Assembly (NCBI RefSeq): GCF_014649695.1
Contig: NZ_BMTN01000007.1
Span: 124,001-188,000 of the forward strand
Origin: Streptomyces kurssanovii
GTDB taxonomy: Bacteria > Actinomycetota > Actinomycetes > Streptomycetales > Streptomycetaceae
Direction of reading: 5' to 3'
Length of the DNA: 64,000 nt
The translations under genes and the position numbers were made by a program. Under the pieces are notes generated by a model. It did not search any database. It was not told the origin of the DNA and saw only the letters and a list, made by a program, of their open reading frames with translations. Of this stretch, positions 37,901 through 47,500 are shown one piece after another. Numbering within the stretch: the first letter of the stretch is position 1; the number at the start of each line of letters is the position of its first letter.

Positions 37901-38846
37901 GAGAATCGCGAAGGCCCTGGACCTCGTACCCGACCTGTACCGGGCGATCACCAAGCTGGAGAAGGCCGAGGACAAGCTCGACAAGGCGGAGGACAAGCTC
38001 AAGAAGGCGAACGAGAAGGCCAAGGCGAGAAAAAAGAAGAAAAAGGACGATGACGAGGAGGAGTGCGAGACACACAGCTTCCTCCCGGCGACGACCGTCC
38101 TCATGGCCGACGGCAGCAGCAAACCGATCAAGGACGTCGCCCTGGGCGACAAGGTGGTGGCCACCGATCCCGCGACGGGCCGTGAGACCGCACGTGACGT
38201 CGTCGGCACCATCGTCACCGAGTCGGACAAGGACTTCGTGGACCTCACCGTGCGGAGCGCGGCCGGGAGCCGTTCGTCCGCGCTGATCTCGACGGTGACC
38301 CATCCGTTCTGGGTTGCCTCGGAAGGCCGGTGGATCGACGCCGGTGACCTCGTGGCGGGAATGCGGCTGAGCACGCCTTCCGAGGAACAGGTCACCGTTG
38401 TCGCCACCCGCAGCTTTGAGCAGCGACAGCGGACGCACGACCTCACCGTCGACGGCGTCCACTCGTATTACGTCAACGCCGGTGAGACACCGCTCCTCGT
38501 CCACAACTGCCTCGTCACCGTGTACCACTACACGAACAAGTCGGGGTACAACGGCATCAGGGCCGGCAACCCGTACAAGATCAAGCCCGGTGACTCCAAG
38601 AACGGCGCCGGTCCGTTCTTCACCACGCGCAGTCCGGCGGACCTCACGGCTCCGGGCGCGTTCAAGAAGCTGGGGATCACGAACGAGAAGTCGCAGTACG
38701 TGATGGAGCTGCGGGTCCCGCAAAGCGCGCTCGTGCCGCTGCGCGGAGACAGGGGCAAATTCATCTTCGCGATTCCCGCGGGCGTTACGGTGGCCCGAGC
38801 GAGGGTCAGATACTTCGGCCCGACCACCGGATGGAAGGCGCCATGA
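31941..38846 (+). CDS. RHS/YD-repeat polymorphic toxin with Hint and ADP-ribosyltransferase-like C-terminus
   Basis: 2,301 residues from the ATG at 31941 (GGAG 7 bases upstream). Order: signal peptide (RLLAATALGVTIALTGGSVQA); an SpvB/TcaC-like N-terminal region (GLSYSSQAVDGRTS); many YD repeats (YDGLGRVTSVW-like); and the RHS core ending GFVGGTMDEATGLTNVGAREYDPVLGKF (shown in part, about 1829). A Lys-rich coiled linker follows, then a Hint pretoxin domain from C2042 (CETHSFLPATTVLMADG) through THPFWV to VHN-C2190. The last 111 residues are the effector, TVYHYTNKSGYNGIRAG...GPFFTTRSP, which resembles HYD1-type ADP-ribosyltransferase toxins. Hint probably releases the effector. A small gene overlapping the stop is the candidate immunity protein. 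Sec export rather than type VI delivery is implied by the signal peptide. Confidence 0.88.
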   Translation: MPFRGRLMNRRIPGRLLAATALGVTIALTGGSVQAVPIQEEGRGRTGVQDFGDPVKGRKATSRQRPSDPARKAAVKRLDKATWPAGGSAEVPVASTPAEVKVGGLPVAVTPVTPKAAKKGGPAAAVAAPGPSEVRVDVLPAERAADLDAGAVLRVQRADDVAKDTKVRLSVDYSAFEEAYGGSYGARLHLVQLPPCAAFAEPGSTACPELGKPLPTVNDPAANTATAEVTASAVEPGGASAMAVQGTSLVALAAGASSSQGTYGATPLSPSASWSVAQSTGGFSWSYPMRVVPTPGGLTPTVGLSYSSQAVDGRTSATNNQGSWIGEGFGYEPDYIERSYKSCADDGKDGSAEQCWAFDNATVMLKGSASQIIKDDTTGKWKLANSDGSKVEKMTGATNGDNDGEHWKITTADGTEYWFGLNRLPGWASGNEETASVWAAPVFGDDSGEPCYNATFTSAHCKQAWRWNLDYVKDRHGNVMSHFYAKEVNHYALNGKTDVNGTAYDRGGYLKRIDYGQRDGQVYAVKAPARVIFDVAERCLPDAGFDCAESKRTPANAARWPDTPVDQECRASTKCGSDQIAPTFFTTKRLKAVVTQMRKDATTYQDVDAWTYTHLFLDNGDDSKSLWLSKIDHEGRVGTAVALPSLDLYGMQFANRVDAVGDNIAPFHRFRLVTVVSETGAQLDVNFAPTECAAGALPKPGESVKRCYPVKWAAPGHIEPIDDWFHKYVVAEIVETDRTGGGDKMVTRYGYEGAAGWRHSKPDGITPEKFLTWGDWQGYRKVKVTSGSEDLQRTRIDYTYFQGLNGDKAPGGGTRSEAVTDSTGASYADDEDLVGFELEAQTYNNGKVAAKVITQPWKHHTATQTRDWGTTHATLVKPAATHGFTALASGGWRETKTRTSYDTATGTGRVTQVEDLGRVVPATASLADQAEAAKDDTCTRTWYADNTAGAANFLSLIKRVEKVSVGCSATPDRSKQVIADDRTHYDSLAYGAAPTRGLVTSAERLASHNGTTATYQVMSQNTYDSFGRVLTTTTPATGRTTSTYTDTNGLTTSVKGTNALNHVVTTDYAPAWGQSRGQTDPNGKRTDLAFDGLGRVTSVWLQDRVKATQTPSSKHSYLVRKDAPLAIRSEKIENDGSYGVEYTLYDSLVRVRQKQAEGPAGSRLMADTFYDSRGNLKTSYETYTATGAPSDQLLVVHNGEAGAQTRYEYDDMGRTTAEVFAVSGVEQWRTTTQYDGDRSHVTAPKGGLASTSITDAEGRLTELRQYAGNVPLLSGPGLYSSTTYGYTPAGGLEKVTDSKGNTWTAEYDQRGRKVRTVDPDSGVVTMAYDAADRMISTTHEGTKETVATTYDAIGRTTITYDGAVADGKKLTEQRYDRAGMLGQPYASLRYTSATEYFASVIQTADDFYRPTRTAYVVPASQGALAGTYTFTAAYNRDGTPQSSGLPAVGNLTAEVLAYDYDEMQRPVAMKGSTTYVTNSIWSPTSQLLQMELSTGGKKTTQTFEYETGTKRLTRSVVDVIGSTTGPAKEANYSYDQAGNVLSIADTAVAAQPDVQCFRYDGNRRLSEAWTPVADATTAKGSGTEATTAPVQGSVPSACAAAPGTKALGGPAPYWKSFSTDAIGNRTQDVTHDLGLDPAKAVTRTFTYGENGAGPHAVTKVVSQTPTGGRETSYGYDAAGRMDTRTDGGDTHTLSWDSNGRLTQFASPDDPTTTDRDEASATTYLYDADGSRVQRKDAGGTTVYLPGMELHLPTGGTKAEATRYYTYADQTVAVRTDDNKVSFLASDHHDTGQLAIDAVTGTVTTRRSDPYGNPRGTQAEEGAWPGDKGFVGGTMDEATGLTNVGAREYDPVLGKFISPDPVIDFLNPQQMNAYAYANNSPVTLSDPSGLLFCMGLVCGRIIDFGDDDKEVEEAQQDVDTAKSNVKAADAGVTKVADAIIEEIKDIVGVNALQDCASNPTVGKCLKAAGEIALNFVGGAVLKGLFKAKRIAKALDLVPDLYRAITKLEKAEDKLDKAEDKLKKANEKAKARKKKKKDDDEEECETHSFLPATTVLMADGSSKPIKDVALGDKVVATDPATGRETARDVVGTIVTESDKDFVDLTVRSAAGSRSSALISTVTHPFWVASEGRWIDAGDLVAGMRLSTPSEEQVTVVATRSFEQRQRTHDLTVDGVHSYYVNAGETPLLVHNCLVTVYHYTNKSGYNGIRAGNPYKIKPGDSKNGAGPFFTTRSPADLTAPGAFKKLGITNEKSQYVMELRVPQSALVPLRGDRGKFIFAIPAGVTVARARVRYFGPTTGWKAP

Positions 38847-39340
38847 TCACAGGCAGTGACACCGTGCTCGTGGCCTGTGGGCCGGTACCGGCAGCGATCG
38901 AGCGGTTTCTCGATCGCTGGTCCGCGCGGTGGCCGCACCTCAGGGTCGCCTCGGGAGCCGAGGACGCCGATGTGTTCTCACCCTGGGTCCCCGGCGCGAT
39001 GCGGCTCGACGAGCTCTCGGGCCAGGTCCTGGTGGCCCGGGACGAGGACATGGCGGCGGGCTGGGACGACTCGGGTTATGTACTCGACCCCCGAGGAGAA
39101 GGTCCCTTCTCCTTCGCGTACGAGCCGGCAGGCTGGCAGTCCCTGAAGGTCATGGCCTTGGAGGATCCCTATGTCCGCACGGGATTCGGCTACGAGCCCT
39201 ACGAGATCTCCTTGGTGGGTGCGGGGCTGCGGATGATCACCGTGGTCGCTCCTGAGGAGAGGCCGTTCCGGCACGCAGTCGTCGACGCACTGACGGCGTG
39301 CCTGAACGAGGCTTCGGCGCAGGGTCGGACCGCCCGCTGA
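38843..39340 (+). CDS. candidate immunity protein for RHS toxin 1
   Basis: 165 residues, starting with an ATG that overlaps the RHS stop (ATGA); an upstream in-frame ATG at 38831 lies within the toxin gene. No signal peptide, so cytoplasmic. Recognisable features are few: an N-terminal VACGPVPAAIERFLDRW helix and a mixed alpha/beta pattern rich in Trp and acidic residues. I do not recognise the family. Position, size, overlap and acidity are what is expected of an antitoxin that binds and blocks the co-encoded effector. A strong terminator follows, closing the toxin-immunity unit. Confidence 0.7.
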   Translation: MITGSDTVLVACGPVPAAIERFLDRWSARWPHLRVASGAEDADVFSPWVPGAMRLDELSGQVLVARDEDMAAGWDDSGYVLDPRGEGPFSFAYEPAGWQSLKVMALEDPYVRTGFGYEPYEISLVGAGLRMITVVAPEERPFRHAVVDALTACLNEASAQGRTAR

Positions 39341-39383
39341 CACCTCGGCACGCAGCCGGGTGACCGGTGGCGCCGACAGGGGA

Positions 39384-39410
39384 GGACCGTCCCCGGGCAG
39401 GGGACGGTCC
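39384..39410 (+). terminator. terminator of RHS 1/immunity unit
   Basis: Perfect 11-bp arms GGACCGTCCCC and GGGGACGGTCC with a five-base loop, 44 bases after the immunity gene. Confidence 0.8.
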
Positions 39411-39828
39411 GTCGAGGTCGTGTGCCGTGCCGACGAGTTGTCGACGCGGCCGCGACGTCGTCCGGCGGGGAAGGGCCGCCCTCGTCGCGGACCACCCGGC
39501 GCTCGCGATGAACCCGAGCGCCCGGCAACTGGCGGACGAGGTGGGGATCGGCCTCGGCCCGCAGCCGGACCGGCCGGGCCCGGGCCATGTGCCCGGCCCG
39601 GCGGACCGCGTCCCACCAGAGTCGACCCACGGCCCTGACGGCCCGTCGCAACCCCGCGCTGGGCGGAGCGACGGGCCACGGGGCCCGCCCTGTCCCGGAA
39701 GGACAGGACAAGGCAGCAGTGTTCCGGTGCGCCCCGCGCACGGCCGGCAGGCCCGGGCGGGACCGTCCGCACTCTGCCTCCGGACAGCCGGCGGAAGAGG
39801 CCGCCGGCCCAGGGGAGGGATCACATCA
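39411..39828 (+). other. gene-free leader of FG-GAP gene 3 with a long GC hairpin
   Basis: About 420 bases without a supportable gene. It contains a GC-only hairpin at 39573-39602 (GCCGGGCC...GGCCCGGC with a CGGGC/GCCCG inner stem). GGGGAGGG lies at the ribosome-binding position for the next gene. No clear -10/-35 was found. Confidence 0.45.
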
Positions 39829-41388
39829 GTGAGCAGTCCAACACGCCCGCGCTCGCGGCCGGTCCGGCGACGGGGCGCGCTCGCCGCGAGCGCGCTCGTC
39901 CTGACCGCGTCCGCCCTCGGGCTCGCCCCGGCGCCGGTCGCCGCGGTCGCCGCTGGATGCTCCGGCGTGGAGTCGGACTTCAACGGCGACGGCATCCGCG
40001 ACACGGCGATCGCCGACCCGGAGGCGACCGTCGCCGACCGGGCGGAGGCGGGGCTCGTGAGGATCGTCTACGGCGGCGGCAAGGGAACCTACGAACTCAC
40101 GCAGGACTCGCCGAACGTTCCGGGCGGGCCGGAGGCGGGCGACCGGTACGGCTTCGCCCTCGCGGTCTACGACGCCGACCTGGACGGCTGCGCCGACCTC
40201 GCCGTCGGCATGCCCTACGAGGACATCGGCACCGCCGCGGACGCCGGCGCGGTCCACGTCGTCTACGGCTCGGCGGCGGGCTTCAACGGCGGCAAGGTGC
40301 CCAAGGAGCACATCCAGGGCGAGGGAAGAACGCTCTCCGGGGCGGCCGAGGCGGGTGACTGGGTGGGCTACGCGCTCGCCGGGGGGAAGACCTCCACAGG
40401 TGTCCCGTACCTGATCGCCGGCATCCCGGGCGAGTCGATCGGCGCGGTCGAGGACGCCGGGGGCGCGGTCTACATCCACGGCACGGCACAGACCGTCGCC
40501 GGCATCAACCAGGACTTCGAGAACGCCGGCGGAGCAGTGCCCGGCTCCGCGGAGATCGACGACCGGTTCGGCACGTCGCTCGCGGCCACCCCGACCCATT
40601 TCGCGATCGGGTCCCCCGGGGAAGCCCTCTCCACCACCACCTTCGCCGGCTGCGCCACGGTCTTCAGCCACACGCTCGTGTCCGGGTGGCCCAAGCCCCT
40701 TTTCGGGCTCGGCCAGGACCAGAGCGACATCGCCGGCGCGGAGGAGTTCGGCGACGGTTTCGCCACCGCCCTCGCGATGGTTCCGTACCGGGCGTCCGGG
40801 GCCACGGTGACCAACGAGTCGCTGCTCGCGGTCGGCGTGCCGGGGGAGGACCTGTCCTCCACCGTCGACGCGGGGGCGGTGCAGGTCTTCCGGGTCACCG
40901 CGTCCGGGACGTTCACCGAGATCACGTGGATCGCGCAGGACACGACGAACGTCGAGCAGGAGGGTGAGCCGGGCGACTTCTTCGGCCAGCGCCTCGCCGC
41001 GGTCAACACCGCCCCGAACAGCACCACATCGGGCACGACCGCCCGCCTGGCGATCGGCGTCCCGGGTGAGGAGTCGGCAGAGGAGCACCGCGAGAAGGGT
41101 GGTGTCCACATCGTGCCCATGGTCGGCGCGCCCGGCGCGTCGGACTCCTGGATCGACCCGGGACGGGGCATTCCCGGCGAGCCCGCCCCGGTGCAGCTGG
41201 CAGGCCTGAGTCTCGCGGGCTCCACGGCGGGGCTGTACGTCGGCATGCCCTACGGCCCGCAGGCCGGTCACGCCGTCCACCTGTTCCCGTGGAACGTCGC
41301 GAACGGCGGCGCCCCCACCCAGACCTTCAAGCCCGGCGAAGGCGGTATCCCCGCAGGCGGCACCGCCTTCGGCGCGACTGTCCGCTGA
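39829..41388 (+). CDS. secreted FG-GAP repeat protein 3
   Basis: 519 residues from the GTG at 39829. The frame is open for 154 codons further upstream, but the sequence there is non-conserved and lacks a signal. The signal peptide (GALAASALVLTASALGLAP) is followed by FG-GAP units aligning one for one with the protein at 26611-28179: DFNGDGIRDTAIADPEATV, KEHIQGEGRTLSGAAEAGDWVGYAL (shown in part) and FFGQRLAAVNTAP. It is the product of a tandem duplication that copied the FG-GAP and RHS genes. A terminator and then RHS gene 2 follow. Likely extracellular calcium-dependent propeller; role in the RHS system unknown. Confidence 0.88.
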   Translation: MSSPTRPRSRPVRRRGALAASALVLTASALGLAPAPVAAVAAGCSGVESDFNGDGIRDTAIADPEATVADRAEAGLVRIVYGGGKGTYELTQDSPNVPGGPEAGDRYGFALAVYDADLDGCADLAVGMPYEDIGTAADAGAVHVVYGSAAGFNGGKVPKEHIQGEGRTLSGAAEAGDWVGYALAGGKTSTGVPYLIAGIPGESIGAVEDAGGAVYIHGTAQTVAGINQDFENAGGAVPGSAEIDDRFGTSLAATPTHFAIGSPGEALSTTTFAGCATVFSHTLVSGWPKPLFGLGQDQSDIAGAEEFGDGFATALAMVPYRASGATVTNESLLAVGVPGEDLSSTVDAGAVQVFRVTASGTFTEITWIAQDTTNVEQEGEPGDFFGQRLAAVNTAPNSTTSGTTARLAIGVPGEESAEEHREKGGVHIVPMVGAPGASDSWIDPGRGIPGEPAPVQLAGLSLAGSTAGLYVGMPYGPQAGHAVHLFPWNVANGGAPTQTFKPGEGGIPAGGTAFGATVR

Positions 41389-41421
41389 TGAACAGCGCGG
41401 CGGCGCCGCGCCATCGAACGA

Positions 41422-41459
41422 ACCTGTCCGGCCGGGCCGCACGGCCCTGCCGGACAGGT
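41422..41459 (+). terminator. terminator between FG-GAP gene 3 and RHS gene 2
   Basis: Outer 11-bp arms (ACCTGTCCGGC / GCCGGACAGGT) and an inner GGGCC-GCAC-GGCCC stem, separated by one mismatch, 33 bases after the stop. Confidence 0.8.
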
Positions 41460-41528
41460 CGGCAGGAGGGGCGAATGCCGCGGCCGCCGAGGCCGGGGCA
41501 TCCGCCCGACACCATCCGTCCCTTATCG

Positions 41529-41545
41529 ACGTGCGGAGACACGTG
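41529..41545 (+). promoter_or_regulatory. RHS gene 2 ribosome-binding site inside hairpin loop
   Basis: Identical to the element before RHS gene 1: ACGTG, loop CGGAGA, CACGT, then ATG at 41546. About 60 bases around the start codon are nearly identical at the two loci, more conserved than the coding sequence just downstream. Confidence 0.5.
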
Positions 41546-44500
41546 ATGCCATTTCGCGGCCGGTTGATGAACCGGCGCATACCCGGGCGGCTGCTCGCGG
41601 CGACCGCCCTGGGGGTGGTCGTCGCCCTGACCGGCAGTACGGTCCAGGCGATGCCGCTCACCCTTGAGGAACAGGGCCGGGGCAGACCCGGTGTGCAGGA
41701 CTTCGGCGATCCCGTCGAGGGCAGGAACGCCAAGGCCGCGCCCCGTCCGGCCGACCCGGCGAGGAAGTCCGCGGTCACGGCGCTCGACAAGGCGGTCTGG
41801 CCGGGCGGCGGCAGCGCGGAGGTCGCCGTGACCTCCGTGGCGCCGAAGGAGACGACGGTCGGCGGTCTGCCGGTCACGGTCACCAAGGCCCCGGCGAAGC
41901 CGGCGAAGTCGGCACGCGCCGGCGGCGCCTCCCGCCCGGCCGCGCCCACCGAGGTGCAGGTCGACGTGCTGCCGGCGAAGCGGGCCGCGGAGCTCGGCGC
42001 CGGCGCCTTGCTGCGCGTCGAGCGCGCCGACGGACAGGCCGAGGAGGCCCCGGTCCGGCTGACCGTCGACTACTCCTCCTTCGCAGAGGGCTACGGCGGC
42101 TCCTACGCGTCCCGTCTGCGTCTCGTGCAGCTGCCCGCCTGTGCGGCCGTCGCCGCACCCGGCAGCAAGGCGTGCCCGGAGCTGCCGAAGCCGCTGCCGA
42201 CGGTGAACGACCCCGCGGACCGCACGGTCTCGGCCTCCGTGACCGCGGCCCCCGCGCCGGAGTCCGGTCCGTCGACGATGGCCGTCGAGGCCGCCCCGCT
42301 GGTCGCGCTGGCGGCCGGCCCGTCCTCCGCCCAGGGCAGCTACAAGGCGACCTCCCTCGCGCCGTCGGCCAGCTGGAGCGTCGCCAACTCCTCCGGCGGG
42401 TTCAGCTGGAACTACCCGATGCGGACGGTGCCCACGCCGGGCGGGCTGGTCCCGACGGTCGGTCTCGGCTACTCGTCCCAGTCGGCCGACGGCCGCACCG
42501 CCGTGACGAACAATCAGGGCTCCTGGATCGGTGAGGGCTTCTCCTACGACGCCGGTTACATCGAGCGCCGCTACAAGCCGTGTGCCGACGACGGCCACTC
42601 GGCCTCCGGTGAGCAATGCTGGGCGTTCGACAACGCCTCGATCATGCTCAACGGAAACTCCAGTGAGCTGATCAAGGACGACAAGACCGGCGACTGGAAG
42701 TTCTCGTCCGACGACGGCACCAAGGTCGAGAAGCTCACCGGAGCCACGAACGGCGACAACGACGGCGAGCACTGGAAGGTCACCACCGCCGACGGCACCC
42801 AGTACTGGTTCGGGCTCAACCGCCTGCCCGGCTGGGCCACGGGCAACGAGACCACCGGCTCCGCCTGGACGGTCCCCGTCTTCGGCGACGACTCCGGCGA
42901 GCCCTGCTACAACGCCACGTTCACCAGCGCCCACTGCAAGCAGGCCTGGCGCTGGAGCCTGGACCACGTCAAGGACCCCCACGGCAACGTGATGTCCTAC
43001 TTCTACGCGCCCGAGACGAACCACTACGCCCTCAACGGCAAGACGGACGTCAACGGCACCGCGTACCACCGCGGCGGCTACCTGAAGCGCATCGACTACG
43101 GCCAGCGCGACGGCTCCGTGTACGCGGCGAAGGCTCCCGCCCGTGTCGTCTTCGACGTCGCCGAGCGCTGCCTGCCCACGACGGACTTCGACTGCGCCGA
43201 GGACAAGCGGACCAAGGCGAACGCGGCACACTGGCCCGACACACCCGTCGACCAGGAGTGCAAGGCCGCCACCAAGTGCACCGTGGGCCAGACCTTCTGG
43301 ACCACGAAGCGCCTGACGGGCATCACCACGCAGATGCGCAAGAGCGCCACCGAGTACCAGGACGTGGACGCGTGGACCTTCACCCACCTGTTCACGGACA
43401 ACGGTGACGACTCCAAGACACTCTGGCTCTCCAAGCTGGAGCACGAGGGCCGGGTCGGCACGGCGGCCGAGCTGCCCGCGCTGGAGCTCTACGGTGAGCA
43501 GCTCGTCAATCGCGTCGACGCCATCGGCGACAACATCGCACCCTTCCACCGCTACCGCCTCGCGGCCGTACTCAGCGAGACCGGCGCCCAGCTCGACATC
43601 AACTACGCGCCGACCGAGTGCACCAAGGACACGCTTCCCAGGCCGGGCGCGTCGGTGAAGCGCTGCTATCCGGTGAAGTGGGCCCCGCCGGGCACCATCG
43701 AGCCGATCACGGACTGGTTCCACAAGTACGTCGTCGCCGAGATCGTCGAGACCGACCGCACGGGCGGTGGCGACTCCCTCGTCACGCGCTACGACTACAA
43801 CGGTGACGCGGCCTGGCGGAAGGCCGAGCCGGACGGCATCACCGAGGACAAGTACCTCACCTGGGGCGGCTGGCAGGGCTACGGCCAGGTCACCGTCACC
43901 TCCGGCAGTGCCGACAAGCAGACCACCCGCATCGACTACACGTACCTCCAGGGCATGGATGGGGACAAGGACCCGGACGGCGGCACCCGCAGCGTCAAGG
44001 TCAAGGACTCGACCGGCGCCGAGTGGACCGACGCGGAGGAGTTCACCGGCCACCAGCTGGAGGCGCAGACCTGGGACGGCGGCAAGGTCGTCTCCAAGGT
44101 CATCAGCACCCCGTGGAAGGTGAACACCGCGACCCAGACGCGCAGCTGGGGTACCACCCACGCGTCGATCGTGCGCACCGAGACGGAGCGCGGCTTCGAG
44201 CTGCGGTCCGGCGGGACCTGGCTGGAGTCCAGGTCCGTCACGAAGTACGACACCGCGAACGGCACCGGCCGGGTCACGGAGGTCGACGACCAGGGCGACG
44301 TCTCCACGCCGTCCGACGACACCTGCACCCGCACCTGGTACGCCGACAACACGGCCGCCAACATCCTCACGCTGCCCTCCCGCAGCGAGTCGGTGGGCGT
44401 GAGGTGCTCGGCCACGCCCGACCGCCGGACCCAGGTCCACGCCGACGAGCGCACCTCGTACGACGGCCTGGCCTTCGGAGCGGCCCCGACCAGGGGTCTC

Positions 44501-47500
44501 GCCACCACCACCGAGCGCCTGACCGCGCACAACGGCACCACCGGCACCTACCAGGTCACCGGCACCACCACGTACGACGCCTTCGGCCGTCCGCTGTCGC
44601 AGAGGGACGCGTCCGGCGCCGAGACCAGGACGGCGTACACCGACGTCAACGGCCTGATCTCGCAGGCGAAGAACACCAACGCGCTGGGCCACGTCACGAC
44701 CACCGACTACGTTCCGGCGTGGGGCATGTCGGCCGGCCAGACGGACCCCAACGGAAAGCGCACGGACCTCGCCTACGACGGCCTCGGCCGCCTGACCTCG
44801 GTCTGGCTCCCCGACCGTGCGAAGACACAGACGCCGAGCATCAAGTACTCGTACAACGTCCGCCGCGACAAGGTCACGGCGATCAGGACGGAGAAGATCG
44901 AGAACGACGGCTCGTACGGCTCCGAGTACCAGCTGTACGACAGCCTGCTGCGCCCGCGCCAGCTCCAGACCGAGGGCCCGGGCGGCACCCGCATGGTCGC
45001 CGACTCGTTCTACGACGGGACGGGCAAGGTCAAGAAGACCAATGCCACCTACAACGCGGCGGGTGCGGCTTCCGGCGAGCTGCTGATCGTCCGCAACGGC
45101 GAGGTCGGCCAGCAGAGCCTCATGGAGTACGACGGCCTCGGCCGTCCGACGGCGCAGATCATGGCGGTCTCGGGCGTCGAGCAGTGGCGCACCACCACGA
45201 CGTACGACGGTGAGCGCACCACGGTCGACCCGCCGAAGGGCGGCGTGCCGACGACGTCCATCACGGACGCCAAGGGCAACACCAAGGAGATCTGGCACTA
45301 CAAGGGCGACTCTCCCGACCCGCTGTCGGGTTACGACACCACCAAATACACCTTCACGTCCAAGAACCAGCTCGAAACGGTCACGGACGCCAAGGGCAAC
45401 GTGTGGCGCTACGAGTACGACCTGCTGGGGCGGAAGACGAAGAGCGTCGACCCGGACGCGGGGACGTCGACCACGGTCTACGACGGTCTCGACCGGCCGG
45501 TCTCGGCGACGGACGGCCGCGGCAAGAAGATGTCGACGGTCTACGACAAGCTCGGCCGGACCCTGTCCACCTGGCAGGGCGAGGCGAACACCGGTACGCG
45601 GATCACGGAGACCCGGTACGACCGGCCGGGGATGCTCGGCCGGGCGTATGCCGCGCTCAGCTATGTCTCGCCCACCGAGTACTTCGCCAACATCACCCAG
45701 ACATGGGACGACCTCTACCGGCCGCTGCGGACGGACTACGTGGTGCCGGCGTCCCAGGGGGCGCTGGCCGGGACGTACACCTTCACCGCGGCCTACAACC
45801 GCGACGGAACCGTGCAGTCCAACGGGCTGCCCGCCGCCGGCGGTCTGCCGGCGGAGGTGCTGGTCAGCGGGTACGACGATCTCCAGCGGCCGACGTCGCT
45901 GACCGGTTCGACGTCCTACGTGACCGGCACCGTGTACTCCGGGAACAGCCATCTGCTCCAACTGGAACTGTCCACGGGCAGCGGGAAGAAGGTCTGGCAG
46001 ACCTTCGACTACGAGACCGGCACCGACCGGCTGCGCAGCACGACGGTCGACGTCTACGGGGCACCTGCGCCGGTGAAGCGGTCGAACTACTCCTACGACC
46101 AGGCGGGCAACGTCCTGTCGATCGCGGACACGTCGAACACCGCGTCCCCGGACGTCCAGTGCTTCGGCTATGACGCGCGCCGGCGACTAGCGGAGGCATG
46201 GACCCCGGCGGCGACGGCGGCCGAGGCGGCCGGCGGCGGCTCCCTGGGTTCGGTCGCCCCGGTCGAGGGCTCCGGCCCGTCCGCCTGCCAGTCCGCGCCG
46301 GGGGCGAAGCCGCTCGGCGGCCCGGCTCCCTACTGGAAGTCGTACGTCACCGACGCGATCGGCAACCGGACGTCCGACACCGTCCACGACACCGGCCTCA
46401 ACCCGGCAGGGGACATCACCCGCACCTACACGTACGGCGGCGCGGGTGTCCTCGGTGACGGGCCGCACCAGGTGACCAAGGTCATCGAGAACACACCCAC
46501 GGGCGACCGGCAGTCGACGTACGAGTACGACGACTCGGGCAACACCACCAGGCGCACCATCGGCGGAGACGCCCAGGTGCTCGAGTGGACCGACGCCGGC
46601 AAGCTCGCGAGGGCGAAGGAGGCCGACGGGTCGGAGACGACCTACCTGTACGACAGCGACGGCAACCGGGTCCAGCGCAAGGACGCGACCGGCACGACGG
46701 TCTACCTGCCCGGCATGGAGCTGAAGCTCTCCGCCGACGGAGCCAAGAAGCAGGCCACCCGCTACTACGCACACGCCGGGCAGTCCGTGGCCGTGCGCAC
46801 GGACAACGGCATGGTCTCGTTCCTCGCCTCCGACCACCACGGCACCGGCGAGCTCGCCATCGATGCCGTGACAGGTTCGGTCACGCAACGCCGCTTCGAT
46901 CCCTTCGGCCTCGAGCGCGGTGAGGCGACCGGCACCTGGCCGGGAGAGAAGGGGTTCGTCGGCGGAACGATCGACGAGTCGACGGGCCTGACCCATCTGG
47001 GGGCGCGCGAGTACGACGCGGTGATCGGCAAGTTCGTCTCGGTGGACCCGATCATCGACTACACCCAGCCACAGCAGATCAACGGCTACGCCTACGCCAA
47101 CAACACCCCGGTGACTCACGCCGACCCGAGCGGTATGGCCATTCCGGAGTGCATGCAGGGTCTCATCGAGTGCCGGGGCGGACTCCCGGTCTCCGGCGGC
47201 AAGTCGGACCCGGTGAAGACCGCCTCCAACAACGTGGACGGAGCATCGAACGTCCTGGCCGGCGCCCAGGAGCAGCAGTCGGCGGCCAAGCAGCGCATCA
47301 AGTCCGCGGGCAAGGCGCTCGTCAAGATCGCCCGGGACATCCTGGGCGTGGACGCCGCGCTCGACTGTGTCTCCAGCGGGGACATGGGCGCCTGCGGCGA
47401 GACGCTGCTCAACATCGCGGGCAGCTTCGCCGGCGGCCTCGCCGGCAAGATCCTGGCGAAGTACGGCGCCCCGTGGAACTGGGCGAAGGGGGCCAAGCTC

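Noticed and set aside
33873-38723. Very long minus-strand open frame (1,616 codons) opposite RHS gene 1
   Set aside because: It is the shadow of a GC-rich gene: the translation is Arg/Val/Gly-rich without domains, and a similar shadow lies opposite RHS gene 2 at 41327-45961.
39367-39828. N-terminal extension of FG-GAP protein 3
   Set aside because: The two other FG-GAP proteins begin at the signal peptide, and a GGGGAGGG site supports the GTG at 39829.
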